Assembly (NCBI RefSeq): GCF_040939455.1
Contig: NC_134117.1
Coordinates: 61,836,501-61,900,500 of the forward strand
Direction: 5' to 3'
Source: Microcebus murinus
Taxonomy: Eukaryota; Chordata; Mammalia; Primates; Cheirogaleidae
Length of the DNA: 64,000 nt
Below, piece by piece: positions 23,267 through 52,440 of this stretch. A model generated the notes under the pieces. It saw nothing but the letters and a program-made list of their open reading frames with translations, was not told the DNA's origin and ran no database searches. Every line of letters begins with the position of its first letter. Position 1 is the stretch's first letter. Position numbers and translations under genes: made by a program.

Positions 23267-23597
23267 GGCCGGGCGTGGTGGCTCACGCCTGTAATCCTAG
23301 CACTCTGGGAGGCCGAGGCGGGCGGATTGCTCAAGGTCAGGAGTTCAAAACCAGCCTGAGCAAGACCCTGTCTCTACCAAAATATAGAAAGAAATTAATT
23401 GACTAACTAAAAATATATATACAAAAAAAATTAGCCGGGCATGGTGGCGCATGCCTGTAATCCCAGCTACTAGGGAGGCTGAGGCAGTAGGATCGCTGAG
23501 CCCAGGAGATTGAGGTTGCTGTGAGCCAGGCTGACGCCACGGCACTCACTCTAGCCTGGGCAAGAAAGTGAGACTGTGTCTCAAAAAAAAAAAAAAA
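23267..23597 (+). mobile_element. Lemur-type Alu
   Basis: Full dimeric Alu starting ggccgggcgtggtggctcac, with the lemur linker (gaaattaattgactaacta) and a poly-A tail. 'aaaatctcc' before it and after it looks like the target-site duplication. CpG sites are well kept, so it is fairly young. Confidence 0.93.
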
Positions 23598-24130
23598 TCT
23601 CCTATAATTTGGCATCTGTCAGGCAGGAGGGGTGCTTCTACCACAGGGCGTGGCCTGTCCACAGTGCAGCGGCCTCGGCGCTGACGTGGGAGGGCTCCTC
23701 CCCACGAGCTCCTGGGCACAGCTGGACTTCCGGCAGCCTCCTCACCTGGCCCTCGATACACTCATTGGATCTGATTATATTATGTTCCATGACGTCTTTG
23801 ATTCCAGGGCCATCTGCTGAACCCAGAATGACCCCTGTCCCCCAGGAGGCTTGTTGGCCATCTCCCCTCTTTCCATGAGTGCAGAGAACGGGGCAGGGGC
23901 CGTCACTGCCACATTCTCACTGGGCACAGCCGTGTGGATGGTCTCAGGGAATTAGGTTTTCATTGGAATGTACTTTCTCAGGAGTGGCTAAGGACTGCGC
24001 AACCCCTTCCTACAGAGAGCGACGTTTACTGAGTACTTCTTGTATCAGACACTGTGCCCAGTCCCTACATGCACTATCTCCGTGAATTCCCAAAACAGCC
24101 TTAGTGTTACTTTCTTGTATGAGTCCACCT
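23598..24130. other. Unassigned DNA
   Basis: 24030-24110 ('gagtacttcttgtatcagac' then 'actgtgcccagtc') looks like an ancient L2/MIR-type fragment. Nothing else recognised. Confidence 0.35.
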
Positions 24131-24144
24131 AAATAACAAACAGA

Positions 24145-24560
24145 CAGGCTCTCTAAAAGAAAACTGTTTATTCAGGAATAGAGCATTGCAATGGGAATAT
24201 GCATGCCATAGTCAACTATGCGCGAATTCAGGGAGATAAAGTAGTCTTTAGGGTAAAAATGAGGAGGATTTCCGATATGTTTGAGCTCACTATTATTGTC
24301 TACAAAGATCAATAACGTGGGTGAAACCAAAGTGGTGTTGAACAGGCAGTTGCTGGGCAGACGTTCTTGCAGAAGTATTTTTTGTGTAAGCTTTGCAGTG
24401 GCCTTTGTGCAAGTTTCTGGTTTTTGCGAAAACTTTTGTGATAGTTTTTGTGATTACATATGCAAGCAGGAGAACCCTCTCTTCATAGGCACCCTCAGCC
24501 CAATTTGTCAGGTTTTTTGTTTTTGTTTAACACATGTGACTCCATTTTGAGTTTGACAAC
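24145..24560 (-). mobile_element. LTR-like fragment (ERV), antisense
   Basis: The minus strand contains a cctgaataaacag polyadenylation context at 24160-24172, and the far end reads 'cacatgtgactccattttga' on the plus strand, typical of ERV LTR tails. Family not assigned. Confidence 0.45.
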
Positions 24561-24689
24561 TTTCCTGTGTCTCCCTTTTGATTAACACCTTTGTCTTCCA
24601 GCATCACTGATCAATCATCCTGCGTCTAGGATGTGATTATCCTTCAGTGCCAGGATGGACCTGTCCTGGCGCTGGTCTCGTCCCATGTT

Positions 24690-24910
24690 GGAGGGACTGA
24701 TGGCAACTTGAAATCCGTGTCAAACGCTTCCTTTGCAGGACAATGTGTCTGGTCGTCACCCATGGCGTATGTATCATGCTCTATAAACCTGTGTCTTGCT
24801 CTTGCCCTATAACCCTATCTTTCTCTCCTCAATAAACCTCATTTTCATGTTCGCCTAACTTTGGCCTGTCTGGTCATTCTTTGGCCATGAGCATGCCAAG
24901 AACTGACATT
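24690..24910 (+). mobile_element. LTR R-U5-like fragment (ERV)
   Basis: 'gctctataaacctgtgtctt', 'cctcaataaacctcattttc' and 'ggcctgtctggtcattcttt' form a promoter and poly-A signal followed by a U5-like end. It faces the opposite way to the neighbouring LTR-like piece. Confidence 0.5.
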
Positions 24911-25400
24911 TTCACACTGAAACCTGACACAGGACATTACTGTACACTACTGTAGACTCTATAAATACTGTACACTTTAGCTAATTTAAAACTTTCTTCA
25001 ATTAATTAACCTTGGCTTACTGTAACTTCTTCATAAACTTTAACTTTTTAAACTTTACTCTTTTGTAGTAACACTTAGCTTAAAACACACCTTGTACAGT
25101 TATACAAAAAATTTTTTTCTTTATAAGCTTTTAATTTTTTTTTAACTTTTTTGTTAAAAATGAAGACACAAACACACACATTAGTCTAGGCCTACACAGG
25201 GCCAGGACTATCAATATCACTGTCTTCTAACTCCACATCTTGTCCCACTGGAAGGTCTTTAACGGCAATGATACATGGAGCTGTAGTCTCCTATGGTCAC
25301 AATGCTGATCTTCTGGAATACCTCCTGAAGGGCCCGCTGAGGCTGTCTTACCCTTTGCTTTCTTTTCCTAAGTAGAAGGCGTATACTCTAAATTAATAAT

Positions 25401-25510
25401 GGCCGGACATGGACATGGTGGCTCATGCCTATAATCCCAGAACTTTGGGAGGCCGAGGTGGGAGGATCACCTGAGCCCTGGGAAACAGAGAGAGACCCTC
25501 TCTCTAAAAA
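25401..25510 (+). mobile_element. Alu left-monomer-like SINE fragment
   Basis: ggccggacatggacatggtg to the 'gagaccctctctctaaaaa' tail. Only one arm is present. Confidence 0.75.
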
Positions 25511-25559
25511 GCACAAATTTTTTAACAAGGAAATACTAGGTGATAGGAATTTTTCAGCT

Positions 25560-26370
25560 CCATTATGATCTGGAACCAGAGTCAAATATGAGGAACATCA
25601 TGGAGTGAAACATCAGTTTGGTACGCTGTTGGTGAAGAACGTAAATTACTACAGTCCACTATGGAGCAAGAGTATAGAGGTTCCTCAAAAACATCAAAAT
25701 TAAAAGTAGAACTACCATATGATCCAGGAATCCTACTACTGGGTAATATATCCACAAGAAATAAAATCAGTACATTGAAGAGATATGTGCACACCATGTT
25801 TATTGTAGCACTCACAATACCCAAAATATGGAATCAATGGATGAATGGATAAAGAAAATGTGGTATATTCACCCAATGGAATACTATTTATCAAGAAAAA
25901 AAAAGAAAGAAATGAAATTCTGTCATCTGCAGCAACATAGATAAGCATGGAAGGCATTATGTCACGTGACATAAGGCAAGCACACAAAGACAAACGCTGC
26001 ATGCCCTCACTGATATGTGGAGCCACAAAAAGTAATCTCATACAAGTAGAGAGTAGAATAGTGGTTGCGAGAGGCTAACGGGAAGGGGGCACAGAGTGGA
26101 TGGGGAGGTTGATCGATGGGTAAATGTTGCAGCTGAATAGAAGGAGTAAGTTCTAGTGTTCCAATGCTCTGAAGAGTGACTATTGTTCACAGTAATATGT
26201 ATTTCAAAATAGCTAGGAGAGGAATTTGAATGTTCTCACCACCAATGATAAATGTCTGAGGTGATAGACATGTTAATAACCCTAATTTGATTATGCATAT
26301 TATATGCACATATCAAAACACACTGTCCCCCATAAATATGTACAATTATGTGTCAATTAAATATATATTT
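25560..26370 (+). mobile_element. Old L1 ORF2 3' end and 3' UTR
   Basis: 'agaactaccatatgatccag', 'ctactgggtaatatatccac' and 'tatggaatcaatggatgaat' are the end of L1 ORF2, followed by an L1M-type 3' UTR to the 'gtcaattaaatatatatttt' tail. Many stops. Confidence 0.85.
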
Positions 26371-26377
26371 TGTAAGT

Positions 26378-27020
<643 letters not shown>

Positions 27021-27254
27021 TATATACAGATACATATATGTAAGTTTTGTAGAAAAAATCTTAATGTTCTGTACATCAAAAGATTCCATCAAGAAAACAA
27101 AATCCAACCCACACATTGGGAGAAAATATTTTGTAAATTATATATAAGGGTCAACTATCCAGAATAAACAACTCTTATGATCCAACAAAAATAGACTGTT
27201 GCTTCCTGGATCAGTTCAGTTTTGTGCTTTTTAAGAGTGTACTCAAAATAAATA

Positions 27255-27258
<4 letters not shown>

Positions 27259-27296
<38 letters not shown>
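27259..27296 (+). repeat. (AT)n microsatellite
   Basis: About nineteen AT dinucleotides at the 5' junction of the following L1. Confidence 0.95.
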
Positions 27297-27302
<6 letters not shown>

Positions 27303-28030
27303 AACATCAAAACCGCAATGAAGTATCACTTATCCCCAGTGAGAATGGCCTTTATCAAAAAGTCCCAAAATAATAAATGTTGGCGTGGATGTGGAGAGAT
27401 AGGAACACTCATACACTGCTGGTGGGACTGCAAACTAGTATAACCTCTGTGGAAAGCAATACGGAGATACCTCAAAGAGCTACAAGTAGAACTACCATTT
27501 GATCCAGCAATTCCATTACTGGGCATCTACCCAAAACAACAAAGGCATTCTATAAAAAAGACAGCTGCACTCCAATGTGGATAGCAGCACAATTCACAAT
27601 TACAAAGATGTGGAAACAACTCAAGTGCTCATCAATACACGAGTGGATTAATAAAATGTAGTGTATGTATACCATGGAGTTCTACTCAGCCACAAAAAAC
27701 AATGGTGATCTACCACCTCTTCTACTATCCTGGATAGAGCTGGAGCCCATTCTACTAAGTGAAGTATCCCAAGAATGGAAAAATAAGCACCACATGTATT
27801 CACTATCAAATTGGTATTAACTGATCCACACTGAAGTGCATATATAGTAATAACATTCATCGGGTAACAGGCAGATGGGAGGGGGGAAGAGGGGAAGGGA
27901 ATATATACATGTAATGGGTGCAATTTGCACCATCTGGGGGATGGACACGCTTGAAGCTCTACCTCGGGTGCGGCAGGAGCAATATACGTAACCTAAACAT
28001 TTGTACCCCCATAATATGCTGAAAGAAAAA
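27297..28030 (+). mobile_element. 5'-truncated lemur-type L1
   Basis: ORF2 end ('ctgctggtgggactgcaaac', 'ttgatccagcaattccatta') and a 3' UTR ending 'catttgtacccccataatat' followed by an A-rich tail. The 3' UTR is of the same family as the L1 at 6925-7689. Confidence 0.88.
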
Positions 28031-28039
28031 AAATCTTAA

Positions 28040-29100
<1,061 letters not shown>

Positions 29101-29107
29101 AAAAAAA

Positions 29108-29264
29108 TTTTTTTTTTGAGACAGGGACTTGGCTGTGTTGCCCAGACTATAGTGCCGTGGCCCAATCACAGGTAACTGTAACATCAAATTCCTGGTCTCC
29201 AGCAATCCTCCTACCTCAGCTTCCCTAGTAGCTGGGATTACAGGCACGTGCCACCACGCCCAGC
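29108..29264 (-). mobile_element. Alu monomer-like SINE, antisense
   Basis: T run, then gagacagggacttggctgtg and on to 'gcacgtgccaccacgcccag'. Single-arm length. Confidence 0.75.
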
Positions 29265-29299
29265 TATGGTGTTACTGAAGTTAAACAGGTATAAATTTT

Positions 29300-29613
29300 G
29301 GCCTGGCACAGTCGCTCAAACCTGTAATCCTAGCACTCTGGGAGGCAGAGACGGGCAGACTGTTCGAGGTCAAGTGTTTGAAACCAGCCTGAGCAAGACC
29401 AAGACCCCGTCTCTACTATAAATAGAAACAAATTAATTGGACAACTAATATATACATAGAAAAAATTAGCCGGGCATGGTGGCACATGCCTGTAGTCCCA
29501 GCTACTTGGGACGCTGAGGCAGCAGGATTGCTTGAGCCCAGGAATTTGATGTTGCTGTGAAATAGGCTGATGCCAGGGCATTCACTCTAGCCCGGGCAAC
29601 AAAGTAAACTCTG

Positions 29614-29645
<32 letters not shown>
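29300..29645 (+). mobile_element. Lemur-type Alu with target-site duplication
   Basis: Starts ggcctggcacagtcgctcaa, has the lemur linker and a poly-A tail of about 30. 'aggtataaattt' occurs on both sides as the target-site duplication. Confidence 0.93.
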
Positions 29646-29647
<2 letters not shown>

Positions 29648-30230
29648 TATAAATTTAGAGTGTGTCTTGTGGTAAGGTCTATGCAAACCTACCCTCAAAG
29701 TCCAAGGAAGCTGAGGCCAAAGAAAGAGGCTGACAAATACATTTTCTCAGAAACATTTAATAGGGACTCACCAACAGAAGCCACGTTCCCGGCAGCAGCA
29801 AGACAAGATGGTGGATCCCTGAGCCATTACCCACCAAGGACCCAGGGCTTATATACCATGGCGAAAGAATGCGTGGGACAATTGAAGTTGACCCCTCAGG
29901 GTAAGCAAGAATGCTATATGAATCTGCCTAATGGCAGGATTTATGGTCAAAGTTATCCTAAGAGGATTTATGGTAACAGTAGATAAAGCAGAAATCTTAA
30001 AGACATTGCTGGAACAGGAGTTAATCATAAGTCAACATGGCAGATTAGCATCCAAGATGGAGTTGCTTTATCCTCCACTGTGCTATAGCTTTAGGACATT
30101 ACTAATAAAAGTAATCCTTATGGTTACTATAAAGAAAATAGTTATAGAATATACACAAAAGGAATAGGAATTTAATGTTTCACTACAAAAAAACACTAAA
30201 CACGAAAGACAGCATTGTAGGAAATGAGGG
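29646..30230. other. Unassigned, possibly LTR-derived DNA
   Basis: 'gacaaatacattttctcaga' then 'aacatttaatagggactc' and a 'ttatatacc' motif hint at an old LTR, but I cannot name it. A 108-codon open frame at 29660-29986 shows no known domain. Confidence 0.3.
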
Positions 30231-31920
30231 ACAAAAAAGCAGTAAGGAATATAGAAAATAGCAATATGACAGAAATTTCTCATACTTACTTTAATATAAA
30301 TGGATTAAACTCACCAATCAAGATAGAGATTGGAAGAATGAAGAATGGATAAAAGTGATCCAACTGTATGCTGTCTACAAAAGATTCTCTTTTGATCCAA
30401 AGACACAAACAGATTAAAAGTAAAAGGATGGAAAAAGATATTCCATACAAATAGTTAATCAAAAGACAGCGGAGAAGTCTATAGTAACTATGTTATGTAT
30501 ATTTTATCACAACTTAGAAAAAGATTCTGCTTAGAAAATTTAAGACTAAGAACAAATACACAAGTTTTTCAAAACATATTTTGGTTGTTTTCTCTTTAGT
30601 AAAATCTAGTAATATCAGACAAAATAGACTTTAAATCAAAAAAAGGTTACAGGGGACAAAGGACGTTATATGTTAATAAAAGCTTCAATACAACAGTAAG
30701 ATATGATAATTATAAACATCTACACACCTAGCATACCACTGAAATATATGAAGCAAAAACTGACAAAATTGAAAGGAGAAACAGCTTTATAATAGTAGTT
30801 GGGTAACTACTATTTAAAAAAAAGAAAGACAATACATCGAGCATCTAATATTTAAAAAAGAAAGAAATAATAGTTGGAGATGCCAATGCCTCAATTCTCA
30901 GCAACGGACAGAAGAATCAGAAGGAAAAAGAGGCCTTATGTAATAGACCAACTAGATCTAATAGACACATCCAAAACACTCTACCTAACAGCAGTAGCAT
31001 AAATATTCTTTTAAAGTACAAATGGGATAGTCACACCCGTTATATTGGCTATTATAAAACATGTAAGTGTTTGCAAAGATGTGAAGAAAAGGGAACCTGT
31101 TTGCTGTTGATAGGAATGTAAATTGGTACAGCCATTATGGAAAACAGTATGGAGCTTCCTCAAAAGTTAAAAATAGAACTACATTAAATGATCCAGCAAT
31201 ACCACTTCTGGGTACATACCTGAAGGAAAAGAAAGCAGTATCTCAAGAAATATGTGCGCTCCCATGTTCACTGCATCATTATTCACAATAGCTAAGATAT
31301 GGAAACAACCCAACTGTCCACTGGTAGATGAATGGATAAAGACTATGGTGTATATATACACACAATGGAATATCATTTGGCCTTTAACAAGAAAATCTTA
31401 AGAAGAAAATCCTGTCATTTGTGACAATGTTGAAGAACTATGAAGATGTTAGAGAACATTGTGCTAAGTGAAAGAAGCCAGACACAAAGAATTACTGCAT
31501 ATTGCTTGTATATGCAACCTAAAATAGTCAAACCTGGACAGAGTGGTAGTTGTAAGAGGTGGTGTGTGGAAAATGAGGAGATGCTGGTCAAAGGGTAGAA
31601 ACTTTCAGTTATTAGTAAAAGAAATTACATAGAGAAAAAAAAGAAACCTTTCATTTATCATATGTAGTTAAGTTCTAGAGCTCTAATGGAAAGAATAGTA
31701 ACTTTAAATAATAATAAGGTATTGTAACACAATTTTCTAATGTAGATTTTAAGTGTTTTCACCACAAGGTGAAAAATGACGTCAGGTGACAGATAAATAG
31801 CTTGAGCTTAATTGTATGAATCATTCCACACGCAATACTTATATCAAAATACCATCTTGTATCCCTTTAATATATTCAAAATTTATCAATCATACTTCAA
31901 TTAAGAAAACAACTGGAAAA
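30230..31920 (+). mobile_element. Old L1 ORF2 and 3' UTR, rearranged
   Basis: 30290-30480 ('ataaatggattaaactcacc', 'aagacacaaacagattaaaa'), 30610-31000 ('atatcagacaaaatagactt') and 31050-31880 ('aagatatggaaacaacccaa') follow the order of L1 ORF2 and 3' UTR. A foreign block at 30495-30610 interrupts it (see findings). Confidence 0.8.
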
Positions 31921-32179
31921 AAGTAGTCTGTATTTTAAGCATATAAACATTTGACCCTTTTTTAAAAAGTGCTATAGGTAATACTAATCTATTCTCTACA
32001 TGCAATGTGTTTACGAATATAGAATACCAATTTACTCAAAATAAGATGCAAATTACTCCTCTAGGTCGAAAGAGATGAACTTTTAAAAAAAGGAATACAG
32101 TTTTGACATACTACCAACTCTAACTAGCCAATAGACCTGGTAAGATTTTGGAAGGCAGAATTCTCAGCAACTTTGTAAA

Positions 32180-32720
32180 AAATTATACACGACGGCACCG
32201 CCCAGCGTCAAAGTCTCAAAACGGCGCCTTGACCTGTGGCCCGAAGGGGTGGGGCCTCACCTCAGCCGGCAGCATGGTGAGACACTACGGAAAGTGCTGT
32301 CTTCTCACATCTCGGGCTCAACAGCAGCCCCCAGCACGGCGGTGGGGACCCTCTCAGGGGCGCGTGGCAGTGTCGGGCTTCTCCATCCCTCCTCGGGGCT
32401 GCGCGCAGGCTTGCCGGGCCGCCTGGCGTTTGGCTCTCAGAATATGGCGCCTGGCTCAAGCTGCTCCAGGCTTGGACGCCTGTGGGGTCTGCGTGGGTTC
32501 CCTTTCTGGAACAACGTCTCTGAAACTCTCCAAGTAGCTCCCTATGTGAGGCTGCAACTTGCGTGGGTCGGGAGGTTCTCTTGTAACCAAGATCCTGAAA
32601 GCTCCTCTTGGAGACTGGACGAGCTTGGAGATCCCCTGGGGGCGTCTTCTGACTCTTTGTTTCCAGCAGCTTCTCCCAGCTGTGAGCCCCTGACCGGGCA
32701 AGATGCCCTGAACCCTATCC
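32180..32720. promoter_or_regulatory. CpG-rich island, possible promoter or first exon
   Basis: CpG density rises sharply against AT-rich L1 DNA on the left and AT-rich DNA on the right ('gacggcaccgcccagcgtca', 'ggggctgcgcgcaggcttgc'). Two overlapping plus-strand open frames (129 and 169 codons) and a minus-strand frame run through it, as expected of CpG-rich DNA. No TATA box. No product recognised. It lies about 1.5 kb beyond the annexin stop codon. Confidence 0.4.
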
Positions 32721-33170
32721 TTACCCGCTTTTGGTGCTTCCTGTCACTTGTCGGGTGAAACCTGGTGGTCTCTCCTAGATGACCTGTCTGAAATGGGAGA
32801 ATCTGATTACTATTCTGGTTCTTTTCCAGGGTGGAGGCACATGCTACCTGTGCCTAGTGGACCATCATGATCCAACTTCTCTGTTTCTTGTCCAGTCTTA
32901 GTAATAATCCTTAGTATAGGTGACCACAGGAGTTAAGTGCAATGTGCACCGCAGTAAGCACTTGCTAAGTGGCAGCTGTTGTTATCTGTGATTTTAAAAA
33001 TGCATTAAATGTGAGCAGTAATGACAGTGTATGCTGATCTAGAAGCTCATAGTATAGAGTTGACGAGTACTCTCACTTTTCCTATGAAGGAACCCAGAGC
33101 ATATTAAGGTAAACTGGGTCTGGATGCTGCATGATGGTGACGCTAATGGCTTTCTCTGTTTCTGTGCAGA

Positions 33171-33264
33171 ATGTCCACTCAGACCTCTCCATCTGCACCT
33201 TCATGCTGGAACAGTCCCTCTCTGTCTGGGCCCTGCAGGAGATGATGGAGAAATCAGAAGGGGC
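33171..33264 (+). pseudogene. Ryanodine receptor 2-like exon fragment
   Basis: After a good acceptor (tttctgtgcag, ending 33170) the plus strand reads NVHSDLSICTFMLEQSLSVW then ALQEMMEKSEG. This matches the exon of RYR2, the heart calcium-release channel, encoding NVPPDLSICTFVLEQSLSVR and on to ...EKSEG near the protein's N-terminus. It is closer to RYR2 than to RYR1 or RYR3 because of SICT and EKSEG. Four codons are missing relative to RYR2 (LANTV reduced to M). The exon ends at a gcaagt donor (GC type). The acceptor shows it came from genomic DNA, not from mRNA. No neighbouring RYR2 exon was found, so it is a stranded fragment. Confidence 0.72.
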
Positions 33265-33399
33265 AAGTATCCAATTTATGTAGACTTGCAGTGTTTTAAT
33301 GAACTCAACTACTATATGAACAATTTCTTTCACAGGTATTGGAGATTTTCTTTTTGCTAAAATAAAGTGAATGCCTTTTGCTTGTGATTTCCTTAGGTT

Positions 33400-34255
33400 T
33401 GACTTCCTGCTTTATCCAGCAGATCTGTGATGTCTTAAAAACTTTTAAAAAACCATCCAAACTGGATATGATCTGCGGCACTAAGCCTCATGCTTATGTC
33501 TTCGGTTTAAAGCAGACTTTTCTTTGAGCAGCAATCGTGTGTCTCCTTACATTTTCAGATCTGTTACTATTTTAACTAATTGCTTTATGCATGGCTATTT
33601 GTCATTGACCTTTATTTCATTTTCAAATGCCTCTAACCATGTGACTATGTCCTAAGCTTCTTTATGGCAAGTAAAATTTCATGGCACTGGTACATATTTT
33701 AAGTCCTAAAATTATGGTGATATGGATTTAGTCAATTGTAACTTTGCAAACAGCTAATCATTTTCTTCTGAAAAGTGAAATTCTTATGCTGTCTCATACT
33801 GCAGATATTTTCCTTTGACAGCCTATTTGGTTATTTTAATTATTTTCCCTGAGACTTGCTAGGAATGATTTCTGGGCTGTTACCTATTCTTAACCATTAA
33901 ACTTTAGAATTTAAACTTTAGAAAAAAATATATACATTATTACACAGAATTATAGATTGTTTTAAGTTTTTATTCGATTTGTCATCCTGATTAGAATAAG
34001 ATTAGTGAGAATGAAGCTTAACAAACATTGTGATATTACTACATCATAGTGATATGGCTTCACATTGATTGTATATCAAGAAAAAATTAGAATTAAGGCA
34101 ATAACATGTGCTGACCAAGCACATTACCCTGACACAGTCCTTAGTAAAAACCTCTTTTGGTTAGGTGATGGTTGATATTGCTGCATGCAGGTCAGTCACT
34201 GCTTTGAAGGATAAACTATGAATAGCTTCATTCATGTACAAAAAGAAAATCCTTC
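33400..34255. other. 3' flank / 3' UTR region of the annexin gene
   Basis: AT-rich DNA downstream of the annexin stop on the minus strand. Minus-strand AATAAA signals occur at 33969-33974 and near 33610. Which one is used is unknown. Confidence 0.35.
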
Positions 34256-50060
<15,805 letters not shown>

Positions 50061-50608
50061 TCTGTAGCAATAAAACATGTCCTCTGTAATTTCCTATAAG
50101 GGTTAAGGATTTTGAAGATATACAGATAGACACACAACACAAGGTTTTATGCAAAATATTCCTTCTTTCCAAAGAGTCTATCGGGTACTAAAACAGGGAT
50201 ACTGGTGGTAGAACCTTATAAAATACTTCTTCATTTCACCATTTGAGCTCCATTTGAGCTAATGGAGTTGGTATAGCAAAAGTTCCAAATTCCTTGTCAT
50301 ACCACACAATTTTTGTCATACCTCAATTTACTGGTACTATTATTTAAAATTTTGCTTAAGCGGATTAATATTTTACTTAAATTTGTTTCATACCACTTAC
50401 ATAAATGGAAAACTTACCATAGGGTTCTTGCCACAAATAGATGGTAATACTAAAATGAATACATAACTATTAAAATAAAAAATGCTTTCTAGGTGCCATA
50501 GAAATCCCCTTGTATGGTGAAACCATATTATGAGAAACAATGGTATAACGGTTAAAAGTTAACATTCTAGAGTCACATATACCCAGATTAAGCCCTGGCA
50601 TTTTATTT

Positions 50609-50611
<3 letters not shown>

Positions 50612-50650
<39 letters not shown>

Positions 50651-50964
50651 AGACAGAGTCTCACTTTGTTGCCCAGGCTAGAGTGAGTGCCGTGGCGTCA
50701 GCCTGGCTCACAGCAACCTCAATCTCCTGGGCTCAGCGATCCTACTGCCTCAGCCTCCCGAGTAGCTGGGACTACAGGCATGCGCCACCATGCCCGGCTA
50801 ATTTTTTTTATATATATATTTTTAGTTGGTCAATTAATTTCTTTCTATTTTTGGTAGAGACGGGGTCTCACTCAGGCTGGTTTCGAACTCCTGACCTTGA
50901 GCAATCCGCCCGCCTCGGCCTCCCAAAGTGCTAGGATTACAGGTGTGAGCCACCGCGCCCGGCC
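50612..50964 (-). mobile_element. Lemur-type Alu, antisense, long T run
   Basis: About 38 T, then gagacagagtctcactttgt, the reverse linker 'agttggtcaattaatttctt', ending 'gagccaccgcgcccggcc'. CpG-rich and young. 'tttaac' flanks both sides. Confidence 0.93.
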
Positions 50965-51300
50965 TTTAACTTTTGATTATGGCAACTTTCAAGCTTATTC
51001 AAAAGTAAAGATAAACCCATGGATCCATCACCCAGCTGCAACAACTACCAAGTCATGGACAATCCTGTTTCTTTAATATTCTCACTCCTCACCACTCCAC
51101 TGGATTATTCTGAGGCAAATCCCAGACATTATATCCTTTTAACCTATATATATACCCTAGTATGTACCTCTAGAAACAAAGACGTTGTAAAAATGATTAA
51201 CAAGGCTGCTGTAAAACCATAACCATGTTTCGATGTCATGATGTACTGTACTTGAAAAATAATCTATATAGGCATGTCATTATCACCCTTCTTAGTAACT

Positions 51301-51594
51301 TTTTTTTTTTTTTGAGACAGAGTCTCACTCTGTTGCCCAGGCTAGAGTGCCATGGCGGAACCTAGCTCACAGCAACCTCAAACTTCTGGGTTCAAGTGAT
51401 CCTCCTGCCTCAGCCTCCTGAGTAGCTGGGACTACAGGCATGCACCACCACACCCAGCTAAGTTCTTTCTATTTTTAGTAGAAAGGGGGTCTCACTCTTA
51501 CTCAGTCTGGTCTGGAACTCCTGACCTCAAGCAGTCCTCCTGCCTCAGCCTCTGAGGGTGCTAGGATTACAGGTGTGAGCCACCATGCCCAGCC
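51301..51594 (-). mobile_element. Alu, antisense
   Basis: T run to 'gagccaccatgcccagcc'. Both arms present, no lemur linker. Confidence 0.88.
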
Positions 51595-51718
51595 AGTTTC
51601 TGAATATCAACATGTGACTATTAAATCTTTCCAGTAATCTTTTAAGTGTTTTTACTATTTTATTTTGCAATTGTTTATTGACCTCATGGTAAAAAATTTC
51701 AAACATTTAAAAGCAGAC

Positions 51719-51846
51719 GGCCAGGTACAGTGGCTCACACCTGTAATCCCAGCACTTTGAGAGGCCAAGACAGAAGGATTGTTTAGGCCAGGAGTTTCAG
51801 ATCCACCTGGGCAACACATAGAGACCCCCACACCCCTCTACAAAAC
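51719..51846 (+). mobile_element. Alu left-arm fragment
   Basis: ggccaggtacagtggctcac to 'cacacccctctacaaaacct'. Truncated where the LTR-like element begins. Confidence 0.8.
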
Positions 51847-51849
51847 CTG

Positions 51850-52440
51850 GCATACAATTCCTAAAATCCTTAATGTCCTAAGTGACACCTTTTTGTATCC
51901 TAATGAGTTGACTGATGGCTAGGTAGCTTCAGGACAGGGTTGATCACCAGAAAGTCCACCATGGATTAGAGGGTTGAGATTTTCAGCACCCCCAACCTAC
52001 AGAGAGGGGAGAGGGGCTGAAGGTTAAGTTGATCACCAGTGCTTTAATCAATTGTCACACGGTATGTAATGACGCCTCCACAAAACCCCAAAGGACAGGG
52101 TGCAGAGAGCTTCCAGAGAGCTGAACACGTGAAGGTTGCTCAAGGGTTGCGCTCTCAGAGAGGGCATGGAAGCTCTGCATCCCTTCCTCCAAAGCTCTCC
52201 ACATGCATCATCTGTATTCTTTGTAATATTCTTCGTAATAAACTGGTAAACACGTTTGCCTGAATTCTGTGAGCTTCTCTAGAAAATTAGTTGAACACAA
52301 AGAGGGGTTGTGGAACCCCAACTGGAACCCAGTCGTCAGAAGTTTTGATCAGACTTGGAACTGATTGGGGGGGGAGGGTGTTCAGTCTTGTGGGACTGAG
52401 CCTTCAACTTGTGGGATCTGACGTATATGTATAGAATATC
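51850..52440 (+). mobile_element. ERVL-type LTR-like element
   Basis: 'acgcctccacaaaaccccaa', 'gagagctgaacacgtgaagg', 'attcttcgtaataaactggt', 'gaattctgtgagcttctcta' and 'gtgggatctgacgtatatgt' appear in the order of a mammalian ERVL/MLT-class LTR with its AATAAA signal. Confidence 0.65.

Noticed and set aside
32148..32758. CpG-island frames of 129 and 169 codons as a protein gene
   Set aside because: Two frames are open together, no family match, and the first includes AT-rich L1-flank sequence. Kept only as a CpG island.
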